Notes under the pieces: generated by a model | Told to the model about the DNA's origin: nothing | Database searches by the model: none | What the model saw: the letters and a program-made list of their open reading frames with translations, nothing else | NCBI RefSeq assembly: GCF_048771995.1 | Contig: NC_133027.1 | Location: forward strand, 102,360,501 to 102,424,500 | DNA from: Taeniopygia guttata | Taxonomy: Eukaryota > Chordata > Aves > Passeriformes > Estrildidae | Reading direction: 5' to 3' | DNA: 64,000 nucleotides | Made by a program: the position numbers and the translations under genes | Shown here: positions 1 through 11,600 of the stretch, piece by piece | Position numbering within the stretch: position 1 is the first letter of the stretch | Layout: the number at the start of each line of letters is the position of its first letter

Positions 1-628
1 ACTTCTAAGGTACAGTCATTTAGTTGCATTTCCATCCACTTAGAGTTCTGAAGCATCACTGTGGTCTTTTCAACCCACCATTCAGATGGTGAGATCTTTT
101 TGCTTGGCCTTGAAAAAGGCAGTCTTGTCCTTCTCCTGTCTACTCCGGATTCTGCTGTAAAGGAATGATATTTCTAGCCCATGCATATGTAACTTTGGAA
201 TACCACATATTGGATTTTTCAGTTATTTTCCTCCTTCTCTATTATACCACACAGAAGCTACTTGTCTTCTCTTTCCTGGTACTTAAGGACTCATTTCCAC
301 TCAGTAGTCCCTCATTTACTATTCACTGTTTTTAACAGGCTAAACCTTACTCTGATACCCAGTGTAGTGAGTTTGACTCTGTCATAAACTGGTTTCTAAG
401 TCTCTCTTAGGACATCAGTAAACTGTACAAATAAATCCAATTAGGAGAAGGTGCTATCATCACCTTCTCTCAGCATTTCAAAGCCCTTGGAGGATATGGG
501 GACAGTGTTACTCAGCTGCCTTCTTTGTGTTACATCTTTTTTTTTGTAAGCTTGCAGCGTGATCTCGATCAAATTTGACACCTGAGTTTTGAACAGTGTC
601 AGGTGGACTGTGCTAAAATTCCTGGCTC

Positions 629-652
629 AAAAAAAAAAAAAAAAAAAAAAAA
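629..652. repeat. poly-A tract (A24)
   Basis: A run of 24 A bases in the SYT14 intron. It may be the tail of an old retrocopy or a simple homopolymer. No target-site duplication was found around it. Confidence 0.9.
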
Positions 653-1037
653 GGGTGAACAAGCACCATGGGGATAATGTGTTAGAATTTTAAATTTTAA
701 AAGGCCAGACAGAAAGCTTAAGTAATAGCTGCTGTTGTGACAGGCTGAGAGGCTTTCAAGTGTGCAGTGTATACTGTGAATTAAGTGAATGAAGTCATCT
801 TTCTTTTAAACTTTCCATTTTGTTCCTTCTGTTGAAGTTAGGAATCAAAATTTTCCTGTTCTATGAATGACAAGAATCAGAGAATGAATGTATACTTGTA
901 ATTCATTTTCAGCAATTAACAATTTGCAAGCAGTTTGAAATTTATTCTTGCCGTTGAATAGAGAGCTGTTGGAGAAATAACCAAAGATTTAATTTGCAGC
1001 TTGGGAGAGGGAAGTCAGAGAAATTTGTTGAGGTCCT

Positions 1038-1103
1038 ACTTCAGTAGTAAGAATACATTTGCTAACAACAACTTCAGTAGTAAGAATATATTTGCTAACA
1101 ACA
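1038..1103. repeat. 33-bp tandem duplication, two copies
   Basis: The 33-base block at 1038-1070 is repeated immediately at 1071-1103 with one substitution (c to t in the AATACATTT / AATATATTT part). The near identity suggests a recent local duplication by slippage or unequal exchange. Confidence 0.9.
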
Positions 1104-2450
1104 GTGAATGTTTAATAATGAGGAACTGGATTGCTACTTAAAACTTCTACTAGACTTTTGGGAAATGTTTTGTTGAAAAGAACAGTTAAAATGTCAATAA
1201 AAGGGATGTTATTGTAGGTATCACGTCTTCTATAATTTGAGTTTCTATAATGCATGTGAGCTTTATATGTCAGCTGAAATTACTTGCTTATAAAGTTAAC
1301 ATTTATCTTGATGAGGATTTGTGCTATTTAGGTTTTAGGTGTGATCTTATGCCCATGTCAGCTGTTGCTGGAAATGATAGAGACTTCCATGTTTGGAATG
1401 TGGAAGAATCAGCTTCACAATATCATCATGACTCTTTGGAAGATTTCTGCCAGGTTCCCAAATAAGTCAAACCATATTTGAAAAATCTGTGGACCCAGTT
1501 TACATTTTTTACTGAGAGAATCATAAAGGGATGTGCTGATAATTCAAAAGTCTCTCCTCAGTTACCAAATACATTGCCATTCCATTGGCTACTTGGCATC
1601 CAGTTTTTTGTTTTCTGTGGTACCACTCTTATGTGCCAGTGCAAATAAACATAGAAACAGCCATGGTGTGATTAGCATGGCAGTGTAAAGAAAGTGTATT
1701 TTTTTCCTTTTTTTAAGGCCAATAATGTGGAGTTTAAATGATAAAAGTTAGTAACAGAAGCTTGCATTAAAGATGTGATGTAGTGAGAATGCATCAAAGA
1801 TCTAAATTTTTGAAAGTTTCAGGGTGGAAATCAAAGCATAGCTTCCTGAGATTTGGATGGCATTCTTCTTTTCCCACCCAAGACAATGGGACTATTGCAG
1901 TTCTGTGTCCCTGGATCCAGTTAAATTCCTTGTAAGCTAATTTTTCCTAGACAGAGTGCATTTTTCTAATTGCATGTATTCTGTTATTTTGCTACTCATA
2001 AATTCTCAGGCTATAGAATAACCTTTACAAAGGATGAATAAGAATTTTCTGCAGTTTATTATCTTCAAGGTTCCACTGGTGTTCCCCATTTTTTGGAAAG
2101 TAAAAGATCCAAGTTTTAATATTTTCCAGGATGCTGACAAATTATGTTACATGTCTTGCCTTAGAAATTGAAGTAAATAGGGATTATAAAGCTGTTCTTC
2201 ATCTTCTGGTGTTATTTCTCCTTAATCGTGAAGCACCTAATAATTGTTTTAATTTCAGACCACCTTATTATTACCTCTAACACGTGCAAATTAAGTATAT
2301 ACTAAGAATGTACATTTCTTATAGGGTGATTGAATGAAACTTGTTGTTGTGACTAAGTTGCTTTCAGAATTTTCTATGCATTATTGTAAAAATTGACTTC
2401 CCAGTAACCTTGTTCTAAAAGACACACAGAACTTTTAATCTGTTTTATAG

Positions 2451-2640
2451 GGTTGTGACTCTCAAATGAGCATGTCAGAAGTGTCCTGCAGTGAAAGTAC
2501 CTCCTCTTGTCAGTCACTGGTACATGGCTCAGCTCCAGAAATCCTCATTGGCCTCCTTTATAATGCTACAACTGGAAGATTATCAGCAGAAGTGATAAAA
2601 GGCAGCCACTTCAAAAACTTGGCAGCGAACAGACCACCCA
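2451..2640 (+). CDS. SYT14: SYT14 penultimate coding exon (start of C2B)
   Basis: This exon encodes 63 residues plus one base. It starts [12 protein letters not shown], followed by a Ser/Cys-rich linker, and then the first strands of a C2 domain ([20 protein letters not shown], then [14 protein letters not shown]). It is bounded by an acceptor (TTTTATAG before 2451) and a perfect donor (GTGAGT at 2641). The last base (A, phase 1) joins to AT of the next exon to give Asn, so the protein reads ..NRPPNTYVKL. The wording matches the SYT14/SYT16 group, whose C2 domains do not bind calcium. The neighbouring SERTAD4 points to SYT14 rather than SYT16. The gene is cut by the window: the N-terminal part, including any transmembrane segment and C2A, lies to the left. 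Confidence 0.9.
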
Positions 2641-5600
2641 GTGAGTCAAAATCTTTTTTTCATCCTAATGCTTCTGTACTGGTGGGGCTCTCAGTAGCAA
2701 GGACTTCAATCTCATCACTTAGTCTTACCCAATCAAAATGAAATAGAGCAATCATCAACTAATCTGTTTCATGTTTTGTATTTCTAGTCAGTTGGGAAAT
2801 AGCAAAAATCTAAAATTCAAAATATTATTTGTAAGTTGACAAGCCTGTTTTAATTTTTCATGATGACTGACTAATAAATTACCTTTATCATAATGATTAA
2901 TTGCTAAATTACTAATGCCTCACATCACAGGCCAAGAATAAAAAAAGTCAGTGTTTAAAGAGAAAGTACATGCCAGTTAATATTAATATAAACATTCTGA
3001 ACAGTTATTGCTGTCCCTGGAGGGGTTGATACTGCAGTCTTTAATTGCCTATGTGCCCGTATATATGTGGTAATATATGTAATTTGGGAATGTCAGTAAA
3101 GACAAGGAGCAACCACTTGAGGCCTTTGGCATATTTACTGTACAGGAGGAATGTTCAGCATCAGAAAGGATTTTAATTGTGTCTTCAAGCATTTGTTCAA
3201 AAATACACGTGTGAAATATCTGTGAACTTTATATACTTCTTAAGTGGAGCCAGATGGAATGTCACAGGGAGAGAATGTTATTGTTGGCTCTAGCTCTTTG
3301 GTATAGCTTGAGAAAGTTCAATAACAAACGTATTTTTCTTTTTTCTTTTTTTTCAATGATTTTTATTGTTTGTAAGATGGTGTGTCTGATTTACATAAGT
3401 GTTAATAAGAAATACCCACCTGTTCCTTTTGATTTTGTCAGGAGGCTCAGGTTTTAGCTACTCTTTCTGGTTTTAAACCCCAGATTAGTATGGCACTAGC
3501 AGATTATCTACTACTGGATTATGTACTAAGCTGCCAACATTTTGTAAGTGGTTTGCACATCTCACCTTGTCTTCAGATTTTAGGAAGTAAGCCAGAGTTG
3601 ATACTGATGTTCTCTCCTCTCTCATTTTCTTGACCCATGTTTATTCTATTCACAGTTGGCTCACCTTACTCTGCTTTGCCTTCTCTATACTTTTCATGCT
3701 GACAGAGCCAGACTTTGTTAACATGGCCAGAGAAGGGAGGCAACAGATGAATCTCTAATCCTTTTACATAGCTGGGTAGCTGTTTGGAGACAAAGTATAG
3801 AAACAGATGGGGAAAGCCAAAGAGGTCCAAGGACACTAGGGTATGGGAAGAAATTAAAGGGGGAGAAGAGATCATGTGTTCCCTTAAAGCAAAACCAGAT
3901 GCTTATCTTTCTGGAATCTCAGAGATGGCCAGTTTTTATTTAATATTTAGAATATGCAAGGTAGGAGCGGTTCAGTACTTGTTTTAAAAACAGAGATGCT
4001 CATTCCCCAGTATGTTAATTCCCAAAATGTGCTCAGTGAGCCCATGCTGTGTAGTTAACAGTGGTGAGTGTCTCTGGGGTCAAAAATCTGTTTCAGATTG
4101 CAAGAAAGGAGTATAGAACATGGCACGTAGCCCTGTAAAACCATGTCCTGTCTAACCTTTTTGGAGGGAAGAGCTTCCATGCTACCTTTTGTCCCTGTGA
4201 AGGATAGGGGGAAGATTTGATATTCGTAATAACAATAGTCCAATTCTGTAAGGGCAAATGTGGGTTCAGAGTTCTGCTGTTTCTAGACAGCTGGAAACTG
4301 ATGAACTTTCTGGGTCTGATAAAACCATACACAGAATATTGTGGAATCCAGATTTCCCCTTTGAGCTGTTTTGTGCCATCCCCCTCCCCTGCCCCCAGCA
4401 GTTGTGGCACCTTTTAAACTTCTGGACCCAGGTCCATGCCACTGCTATATCCTAACTCCTTGTTGAATACATGATGGACATCTGCCAGCCTCAATCAATT
4501 TCCACAAAAGGAAAACTAAGGCCCGTAGGGATGAGGAGGATGATGATGATGTTGATGATGATGAAATGTCCTGGTCACATTTGTTGTTTGGACTATCAGT
4601 GGTCCAGAATCCTGAGAAGTGCTGCAAAGTATATGAACAGTCCAGTTTTCATTCATGTATTGAGGTACTGTGATAGAAATGGAAGCAATTACTCTTTCCC
4701 ACATTTCTGTAGTCTAGGGCTTGGGAACTTACGAATTTTTGTGAAGTACTTCTGCAGCAAATATGAACTAAATACTAAATTTGTACTTCTTGCTAGTACA
4801 TGCTCCTCTACTGCATATTTATATTACATGATAACTCATTTAGCAATTGAGTACAGGCAAATGGGCCAAATCCTGCAGACAGTAACTGTGGATGTGTCTT
4901 CTTTGTTTCTCTGTGTGACAGTTAATATTTTGCCTGAGAAAAAGATGCTTCTCAGTTTTTCTTAAGGTTTAGTTGAAACAGGGTATGAGCTTTTGCATAT
5001 TAAATGCATGTGTGTGTATGCATGCACACACACATTAAATCCATAAATATGTGGATTTTAATAAGCAAGATCTTTACATCCTAAATAGACACCCATTGCT
5101 GAATTTCAGATATAAGTATCCCTCAGCTCTTTTTAGAGATTACATCAGAGTCATTCTTCTGCCCAAGTTCATCACTACTCAATAACTGAAGTATTACAAT
5201 CAAATAGCAGTAACTAGAAAAGCTAAGGGCAAAACCAGCTTGGTTTTCAGTTCAATTATTTTTCATTTTATTGCTTTTTAATATATGAAGTTGACTTACT
5301 TTAATGTGCAGTTTTTCTAAATATGCTGGAGTTTGCATGAAAAAGCATAAGGTTTAACAAGGATATTGTGATATTTTACCCAATCTGCTATAACTTAATC
5401 ATTTGCAGGATTCTTGCTATGGTAAGTGTGGCTTAGAATCCAGTGTCTGTTAGTCCTGAGATAACCCATTATGTAAGCCATGTAATTTTTCTTAAAGATT
5501 ACACCAAAACTGCACAAAATTTCTATTTCATTAAATTTTACCTAACAATCCTTTTGTTCAGTCCTTTTTCTGATCTATGCTGTTAAGGTTTCATGTTCTT

Positions 5601-6908
5601 CCACTCCAGTGAATAGTGTTTCCTCTTAAACTTTAACCTTTTATCCTCTCTCACCCAACTATTGACATCTGGTCATTATTTCTTTTACTGCTTTCCACCC
5701 CCTGTTGTCAGACGGACTGTTCTGTTGTCTAAAACACTTGATAGGTGGACAGGTTTATATAATCCGAGGTGAGTTCCTGTAGAAACTAATTGGATGTTGT
5801 CTTTTTCATGCAAAAGAAACCTGCCAGCAGTAAAATATCCACAGCTGCCTACCATACCAGTTTATAAAAGTATATGTTTATTTTTTGTGGCACTCTCTAA
5901 TGCAAAAGTTGCATTTATCTCTGATTATGGATGTTGGGGTTTCAGTGTACCTGCAAAGTGAAAATACTCAATGTGTTATTTAACATAAACTCCAACTTTT
6001 AATTGATATTATCCATTAATATGAAAAGATAGGAACGAAAATTAAATACTAGATTGTTTTATACAGTTTTATATTTCCTATAATTAGTTAACTTCATGAA
6101 ATGTACATCCTTCTGCAGGAGCATGGTTTGGTGCTTTTAGTCCAATGAAAGTTGACATTTAAAAACAAGGGTTTATACCCAAATGTTAACATAAATGTGT
6201 GATAACTACATTACTTCCATCAGCTTCTCAAATGTATGCTTAAAAGCACCATACAAGCTACTTTTTGAACAATCATCTTGAATTATGCAAAAACTTGCTT
6301 TTCTTTAAACATGTAGTAAATGTATTCCTTCATGAATCTCGGAAATAATAGGGTTTTTTGTATTGTGTAAACTGCCATCTTTGAATGCACTTTGCTACAT
6401 TTTGGTTTTCAAAATAAATAAAACTGAAAAGCCCAAAATGAGAACCACATCCATGCAGAGATTATTCTCAAGCATTTTATCCTGGCTGTTTTGATATCAT
6501 CGCTGCATTTTGACATAATTTTTTTTCGCCTCTTCATTAATTGCCTTTATTCCACTTTGTTTATCCATATTCTTTGAAATTTCAGTGGTATGCTTACAGT
6601 GTTGTCGCTAGTTGGAGCTTGCTAAGTGTTAATGCAATTTAAGTTTTTTTAGACTAAACAAGGGGGGGTCAATGGGAAGAGGATTATGAGGTATACCTTT
6701 AACTTAACACATGTACATAGTGCTGGAGCTAGTTCATTTCTTAGTGTGTTTGTAATATTTTGTTTACTTGTCACCTCTCCATGTGTCTCAACTGAGCTGT
6801 CTACAGCCATCCTGGTATACACCATATCCTTGCTCTCTATAAAAACCTCATTCTCCAAATCTTTGGTTCCAAGGTATCTGACGTTCCACGATGTGACTTC
6901 TTTTGTAG
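2641..6908 (+). other. SYT14: SYT14 last intron
   Basis: A 4.27-kb AT-rich intron with GTGAGT at its 5' end and TTTTGTAG at its 3' end. It contains a GAT trinucleotide stretch (about 4538-4564), a near-perfect alternating purine/pyrimidine palindrome (5008-5035) and many short chance ORFs, the longest 164 codons at 4471-4965. No exon or RNA gene was recognised inside it. Confidence 0.85.
4538..4564. repeat. (GAT)n trinucleotide repeat
   Basis: Short interrupted GAT repeat in the SYT14 intron, of the form GAGGATGATGATGATGTTGA followed by more GAT units. It lies inside a chance ORF, where it gives runs of Met. Confidence 0.8.
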
Positions 6909-7222
6909 ATACATATGTTAAGTTAACACTGCTGAACTCCATGGGGCAGGAGATGTCCAAATGCAAAACTTCGATCCGCCGAGGGCAGCCGAACCCCGTG
7001 TACAAGGAAACCTTCGTCTTCCAGGTGGCTCTGTTCCAGCTCTCGGACGTGACGCTCATCCTCTCCGTGTACAATAAGCGCAGCATGAAGCGGAAAGAGA
7101 TGATAGGCTGGATTTCCTTAGGTCTCAACAGCTCAGGAGAAGATGAACTCAACCACTGGACTGAAATGAAGGAATCTAAAGGACAGCAAGTGTGTAGATG
7201 GCATACTTTACTGGAATCGTAA
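6909..7222 (+). CDS. SYT14: SYT14 terminal coding exon (C2B C-terminal part)
   Basis: The exon follows the acceptor TTTTGTAG (6901-6908) and encodes the last 104 residues, ending CRWHTLLES with a TAA stop at 7220-7222. It contains the C2B strands [18 protein letters not shown], the basic stretch [19 protein letters not shown] (the usual polybasic/PNPVFNE-like segment of C2B) and the strand [20 protein letters not shown]. The positions that hold calcium-binding Asp residues in SYT1-type domains carry other residues here (AANRPPN in loop 1, [10 protein letters not shown] in loop 3), as expected for calcium-independent SYT14. The WHTLLES tail corresponds to the conserved C-terminal WHxL motif of synaptotagmins. 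The domain is probably used for membrane or oligomer contacts in vesicle trafficking; that role is family knowledge and is not visible here. Confidence 0.93.
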
Positions 7223-8630
7223 TGGATGGTAGAAAGTGCAGCCGTGGTTCTAAGGGAGCTTGTTCTCCTGGAAGATGATCATCCCTGGTCACATCAGCAG
7301 ATTCGCTGTGGGAGTAAAAAGTGGAAATTGCGGTCAACATTCCATCGTAAAGGATGCACAACCTGCAAAATGGTGGGATTTAATATAGAATCTTCACTTG
7401 GTGTCATGAACTTCCTTGGTGTCAGAGGATCTTTGCTGAACACAGATACGATAGCGATCCCTTCCCCATCCACCTGACAGTGTATTTGTTTGGGTTTGTT
7501 TTGTGGTTTTCAATTCAGAAACATTTTGTGAGAGGTTCTCCAAATTAATGTAAACTCCTCCTTGTGTACCTTTTGTATTGCTTTAATACTGTAGCTTCTG
7601 ACCTGCCTGCATTCAGATTAAAGGTCAATAGTTTGCACTTTGAGAAAAAGTTAATGGTCTGTAAAGCAAAAGCAAAAAAAAGAAAAAACACTGGTGAAAG
7701 AACACTTAATAATATAGCAAATAGAAATATACTGTTGTTTTGCACTGAGTTTCTTTCCAGGAGCTTGGTAAAGTAGGTTTTCACTTTTTGATATGCAGTT
7801 GGTTTGAAAAATACTGGCATTTGGGCATCAGGTGAGCTTTGACATCAAACTAATGTTTCTTCAATCTGTGACAGGAACAAGCTCGATATATGGCAAAAAA
7901 TGGGGTTTTCCCTCTTGCCTGTACTTCTGCCTAATCCAAAGAGACCAGATCATCAGTTTGGTCCCTTCCAAAACTCCTTAGACAGGTTGTACTGTAAAAC
8001 TATGTAACTTTCTGTTGAAAGCACTTCCTCTATTCATGTATTCCAATGTAGGAAGCTCATAGAGCACGACTTTACTAAAATATATTTTCATTAAACAAAT
8101 TGATACAGGTTTGTTTAAAATGTCAGCAGTTGTAAGTTAGGTTGGAAGACTGTGAAGGAAGTAGCAGCAGTTGAACTACTACGAATGAGTGCAAAATACT
8201 ATGGCTTTGCTTGAAACAGGTATCCATTCAGGTCTCTTGTGAGCTGTTTTAGGCATTACCATATGCTGTTTGTTGGAAGTAGAGAACAGACCAGGGGTTT
8301 TTACCTTTCTTCTTGAAGAAGAGAACATCAGTAAGTTATTTTTCTAGTGATTTGCCAGCAACTGAATGAATGTTCACACAAAATAGAAGTTTGATTTGCT
8401 TATGTTCAGGTTGGGAAACACAGCTTTCTAATGATGCAGTTGTGAAGCTGCACTATCACCAGATAAACACTCATGGCATCCACCAAAACTGGGGAAATAC
8501 CAGTGCTTCTGAGGTTCCTATTTGTCCCAAAGCCTTTAGCTGGACTCACACTAATTTATTGACAGCTGAATCTAATTAATATTACTAAAAATATGCATTA
8601 CTGAATAAATGTCTTTTTAAAAAGCTTCCC
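7223..8630 (+). other. SYT14: SYT14 3' UTR (approximate extent)
   Basis: Non-coding sequence after the TAA. Possible poly(A) signals are ATTAAA at 8090-8095, AATAAA at 8604-8609 and a further AATAAA at 8948-8953. The middle one is followed by T-rich sequence suited to cleavage, so the end is placed there. The true end is not fixed by the sequence, and several alternative ends are possible. Confidence 0.5.
8604..8609 (+). terminator. candidate poly(A) signal of SYT14
   Basis: Canonical AATAAA about 1.38 kb after the SYT14 stop codon, followed by T/GT-rich sequence. Alternatives are ATTAAA at 8090 and AATAAA at 8948. Confidence 0.4.
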
Positions 8631-11600
8631 AATTTAAATATTCTTTCTGCTTATAATTACAAGTTTTGTTTATTTTTAATTGTTCCTGTAAAGAAAACAA
8701 GCAATTTCTTTTTTCTTATAAATGGAAGTGATGTCTTACTAATATGAGACCTCATTCACTGTTCTAGCACTTGGTGGGTTGCAGAGTAAGTGTTGGATTT
8801 TGTTGAGACTATTGGTGTTAGTCTCAAGTGTTCTCATTAAGACAGATTTGTTCCTCTTGAATTCCTTTATAATACCTTTGAACAATCTTGGCTTTGGGGT
8901 ATACAGACAGTCAAGTACAACGAGACTGGGGATGGTGCGTATGCTGTAATAAAGATATTTCACGTGGTTCTCAAACTCTCTCACTATTTAACAATTTCAT
9001 TAAGTCCTTTTTAAAGGATTTTATAATTCGACATCTTGGTTTATTTCGTGTCGTTAGAGTGATTTATTTGCAGAGCCAGGCTTTCAGTTTTTGTTGATTT
9101 GAAGATTTAAACATTATTACAGACCTTTGGTTTTTGGGGTTTTTTCTTCCTGATATTGCACTGCTGCTTCATTTACAGAAGCTTTATTTACTAAATACAA
9201 ATAATGCAAAAACTTTCTTTTTTAACAGGAATGGTCTTGCAGTAATACAATGCAGGTTGTCTCTCTCAGTCACTTTTGTTAGTCCAGTTAGAGAAATGTA
9301 ATGTTGAGTGTAGAATTTAATACAAAATCAGCATTAATTTAATATGCATAAGGAAAATGCTCAAATTTTCACAATCTTTTCAGCTTTCCATATAATAGAA
9401 GCAATGACGTAGAAGCTGTTGTGAAGCAGTTTTTCACTGGATGTTGAAGTGGTTTTATCTATTCTGTTTGTGGATATTTAGATGCTCTTTCCTAAAACTG
9501 AAAATTGTCTCTTGATGGTTGTCTCTTTGTACAGCTTTTTTTATTTAAAATAATGTACAATATTGAACAGCAAGAACTGGGTCAATATCCACAGGTAATT
9601 CCAGTGGAGAACATACTTGATATCATCACAGAACAAATGAAGAAGTCAGTTTGGAAGGTGCAGCAAATAACCTCCTACAGAACCAAACTAAACAAAACTG
9701 TGTCATGATTTGGGTTTCTGTTTGTAGGTTGCATTGCTTCAGCTTTGCATTTTACCATTTAGATTTCCAAGGCACTGAAATCTTAATTGAGGCACAACAG
9801 AGATTTATGGTGCTCTGCGGTGGGCTCATTTGGGAAGAGGAATGTCTCTCTAGGACTTTTTCTAAAGTATCTGGGACCAGTCTGTGCTTCACAGAAGAAG
9901 GATTGGTTTACTTGGATGTATACTGAACAGAGGCTAGAAACAGAATGTTTAAAGAATGGAAATGAATGTTTAATTTTGACACAGTAGAGCATGGATTTGC
10001 TGTGCAAAACCGATCACATCAATAATTGGATTCACTTGGGATTTTTGTGAGTTAATTGTAGTACCAATAGTTGTCATGTTGTTTTTTTCTTCCTAGAACC
10101 TATTCTTATGATTTGATTTGTAATTTTGTTTTTCATTGCTTATGCAAAGCTACACCTTTGTATTTGAAATCTGCCTTCATCTGTTGTGGGTTTTTTAAAC
10201 CCTACATAAGGGCTTGCACACATAGTGTGGTTTTGTCCATTCAGTTAGGTCTTAAGCATGGAACAGAATTGCTGAAGAACTAAGTATCAGTAACAAATTA
10301 GAGGCACTTGTATATTTCCCGGAGCTGACTGTGTTTTTTTCATAGCTTTTTGTTGTTTGCCTTTGTTCAAAAGTACAGTAAGTACTTGAAAAAATGTATC
10401 AAATTAGTTACTTTTCTATGTGCCAGCAAACCATGTAGAAATCGCAGATCTTGAATTGAATCTGTTTCCTGTCAGTGTAGCCTTAAATAATTGTAGAACA
10501 GTGACGTTCCTACAGATTCTATTCTGGGAAGTATTGCATCCTTTCTATATATGATCTGTTTGGTTTAGTGCTTACAACATTTCACATAGGTCCTCCTAAA
10601 GTAGTATAAATGTGAAAAAGTTGGACAGTTCCTTTCTGTTAAGGGCAAGGCTGTGAAGGGCAGGACAGGCAAGCGTGGAATGAGTGCACCGAAGGAGGAG
10701 AGGTTGTGCAGTGCCTGCAGGACATCGCTGTCTCCCACACCCTGTGGAGCAGGAGGGCAGCAGAGCCATCCTGCTGCTCCTGCTCAGCCAGGGGCACAGG
10801 GAGCCAGGGGAGCCCTGGAAAGATGCAAAGCTTGGTCTCTGTGCTACTGCCTCGTGCTCAGGATGTGAGATGGCCACACTGTAGCTGCAGTGTGAGGTCT
10901 GACTGCAAAGCAAGTCAGAAGCAAGGCAAGGGGTAAGCTCTACTATGGGAGAAATATGACACCATTTCTAAATTAAATGGAAGTCCACCAAACTCATTAA
11001 TAATTAGATTTGGAAATTTGGACAGTCTTTGGAATGAACATATGTGCTTTTGTGGGAGCTAAACATTGTTATCAATTTGGAAAATACTTGAGCTGAAAAC
11101 AAGATTATATGGCATTTACTGTTGGAAATATTTTTGCCTGTAAATTTTTACAATGAATTTTGATGGCAGATGCAGTGTCAGCATCAGTACCTTCCCATTT
11201 TCACATTTTTGGAGCAATTCTTTTGTTGTCTAAAATTTGTGTTTGTGTTCTTGATTTATTCTCTTTTCTCCCCAATGGCACACTCCTGCAAACTCCCAAT
11301 GGCCCTGAAAAGCTACCTGTGGCAGTCACTGGACCATAGAGGTAAGGGATACTCTGTACTTTAAGGTACTGGTGCAAAATTTCTGTCACCTCTCCAACTC
11401 ACAAAGATTTCTGAAATGCAAACCATCAGTTTTAATATAGTGAACCAGAAGAAGAAAACTTCATTGAGGGAGACATTTTCATGTAGGTATTGAGTACAGA
11501 TCACTCTTACACATCCCAATTCTAACAAAAAGTGTGGGGTAAGATCAGAGAATGAGGTTTGAGGGGAGGCCTTTTGGCCTGAGCTGTTCTAGCTTGAAAC

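Larger units (their letters stand above)
1..2450 (+). other. SYT14: SYT14 upstream intron (partial)
   Basis: AT-rich DNA ending in a good 3' splice site: a pyrimidine-rich stretch followed by TTTTATAG at 2443-2450. No upstream SYT14 exon, such as a C2A exon, was recognised. The stretch holds an A24 tract at 629-652 and a 33-bp tandem duplication at 1038-1103, but no other structure. Assignment as intron follows from the exon beginning at 2451. Confidence 0.7.

Noticed and set aside
1250..1465. 71-codon ORF that might be an upstream SYT14 exon
   Set aside because: The translated sequence does not resemble SYT14 C2A or linker sequence, and no convincing splice sites flank it.
4471..4965. 164-codon + strand ORF in the SYT14 intron
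   Set aside because: It includes a Met run from the GAT repeat, resembles no protein family, and lies between two correctly spliced SYT14 exons.
9505..9708. 67-codon frame with a CAG/GTAATT donor, considered as a late SYT14 or separate exon
   Set aside because: SYT14 already ends with its conserved tail at 7222. The frame continues past the donor, the upstream acceptor is weak and no protein similarity was recognised.
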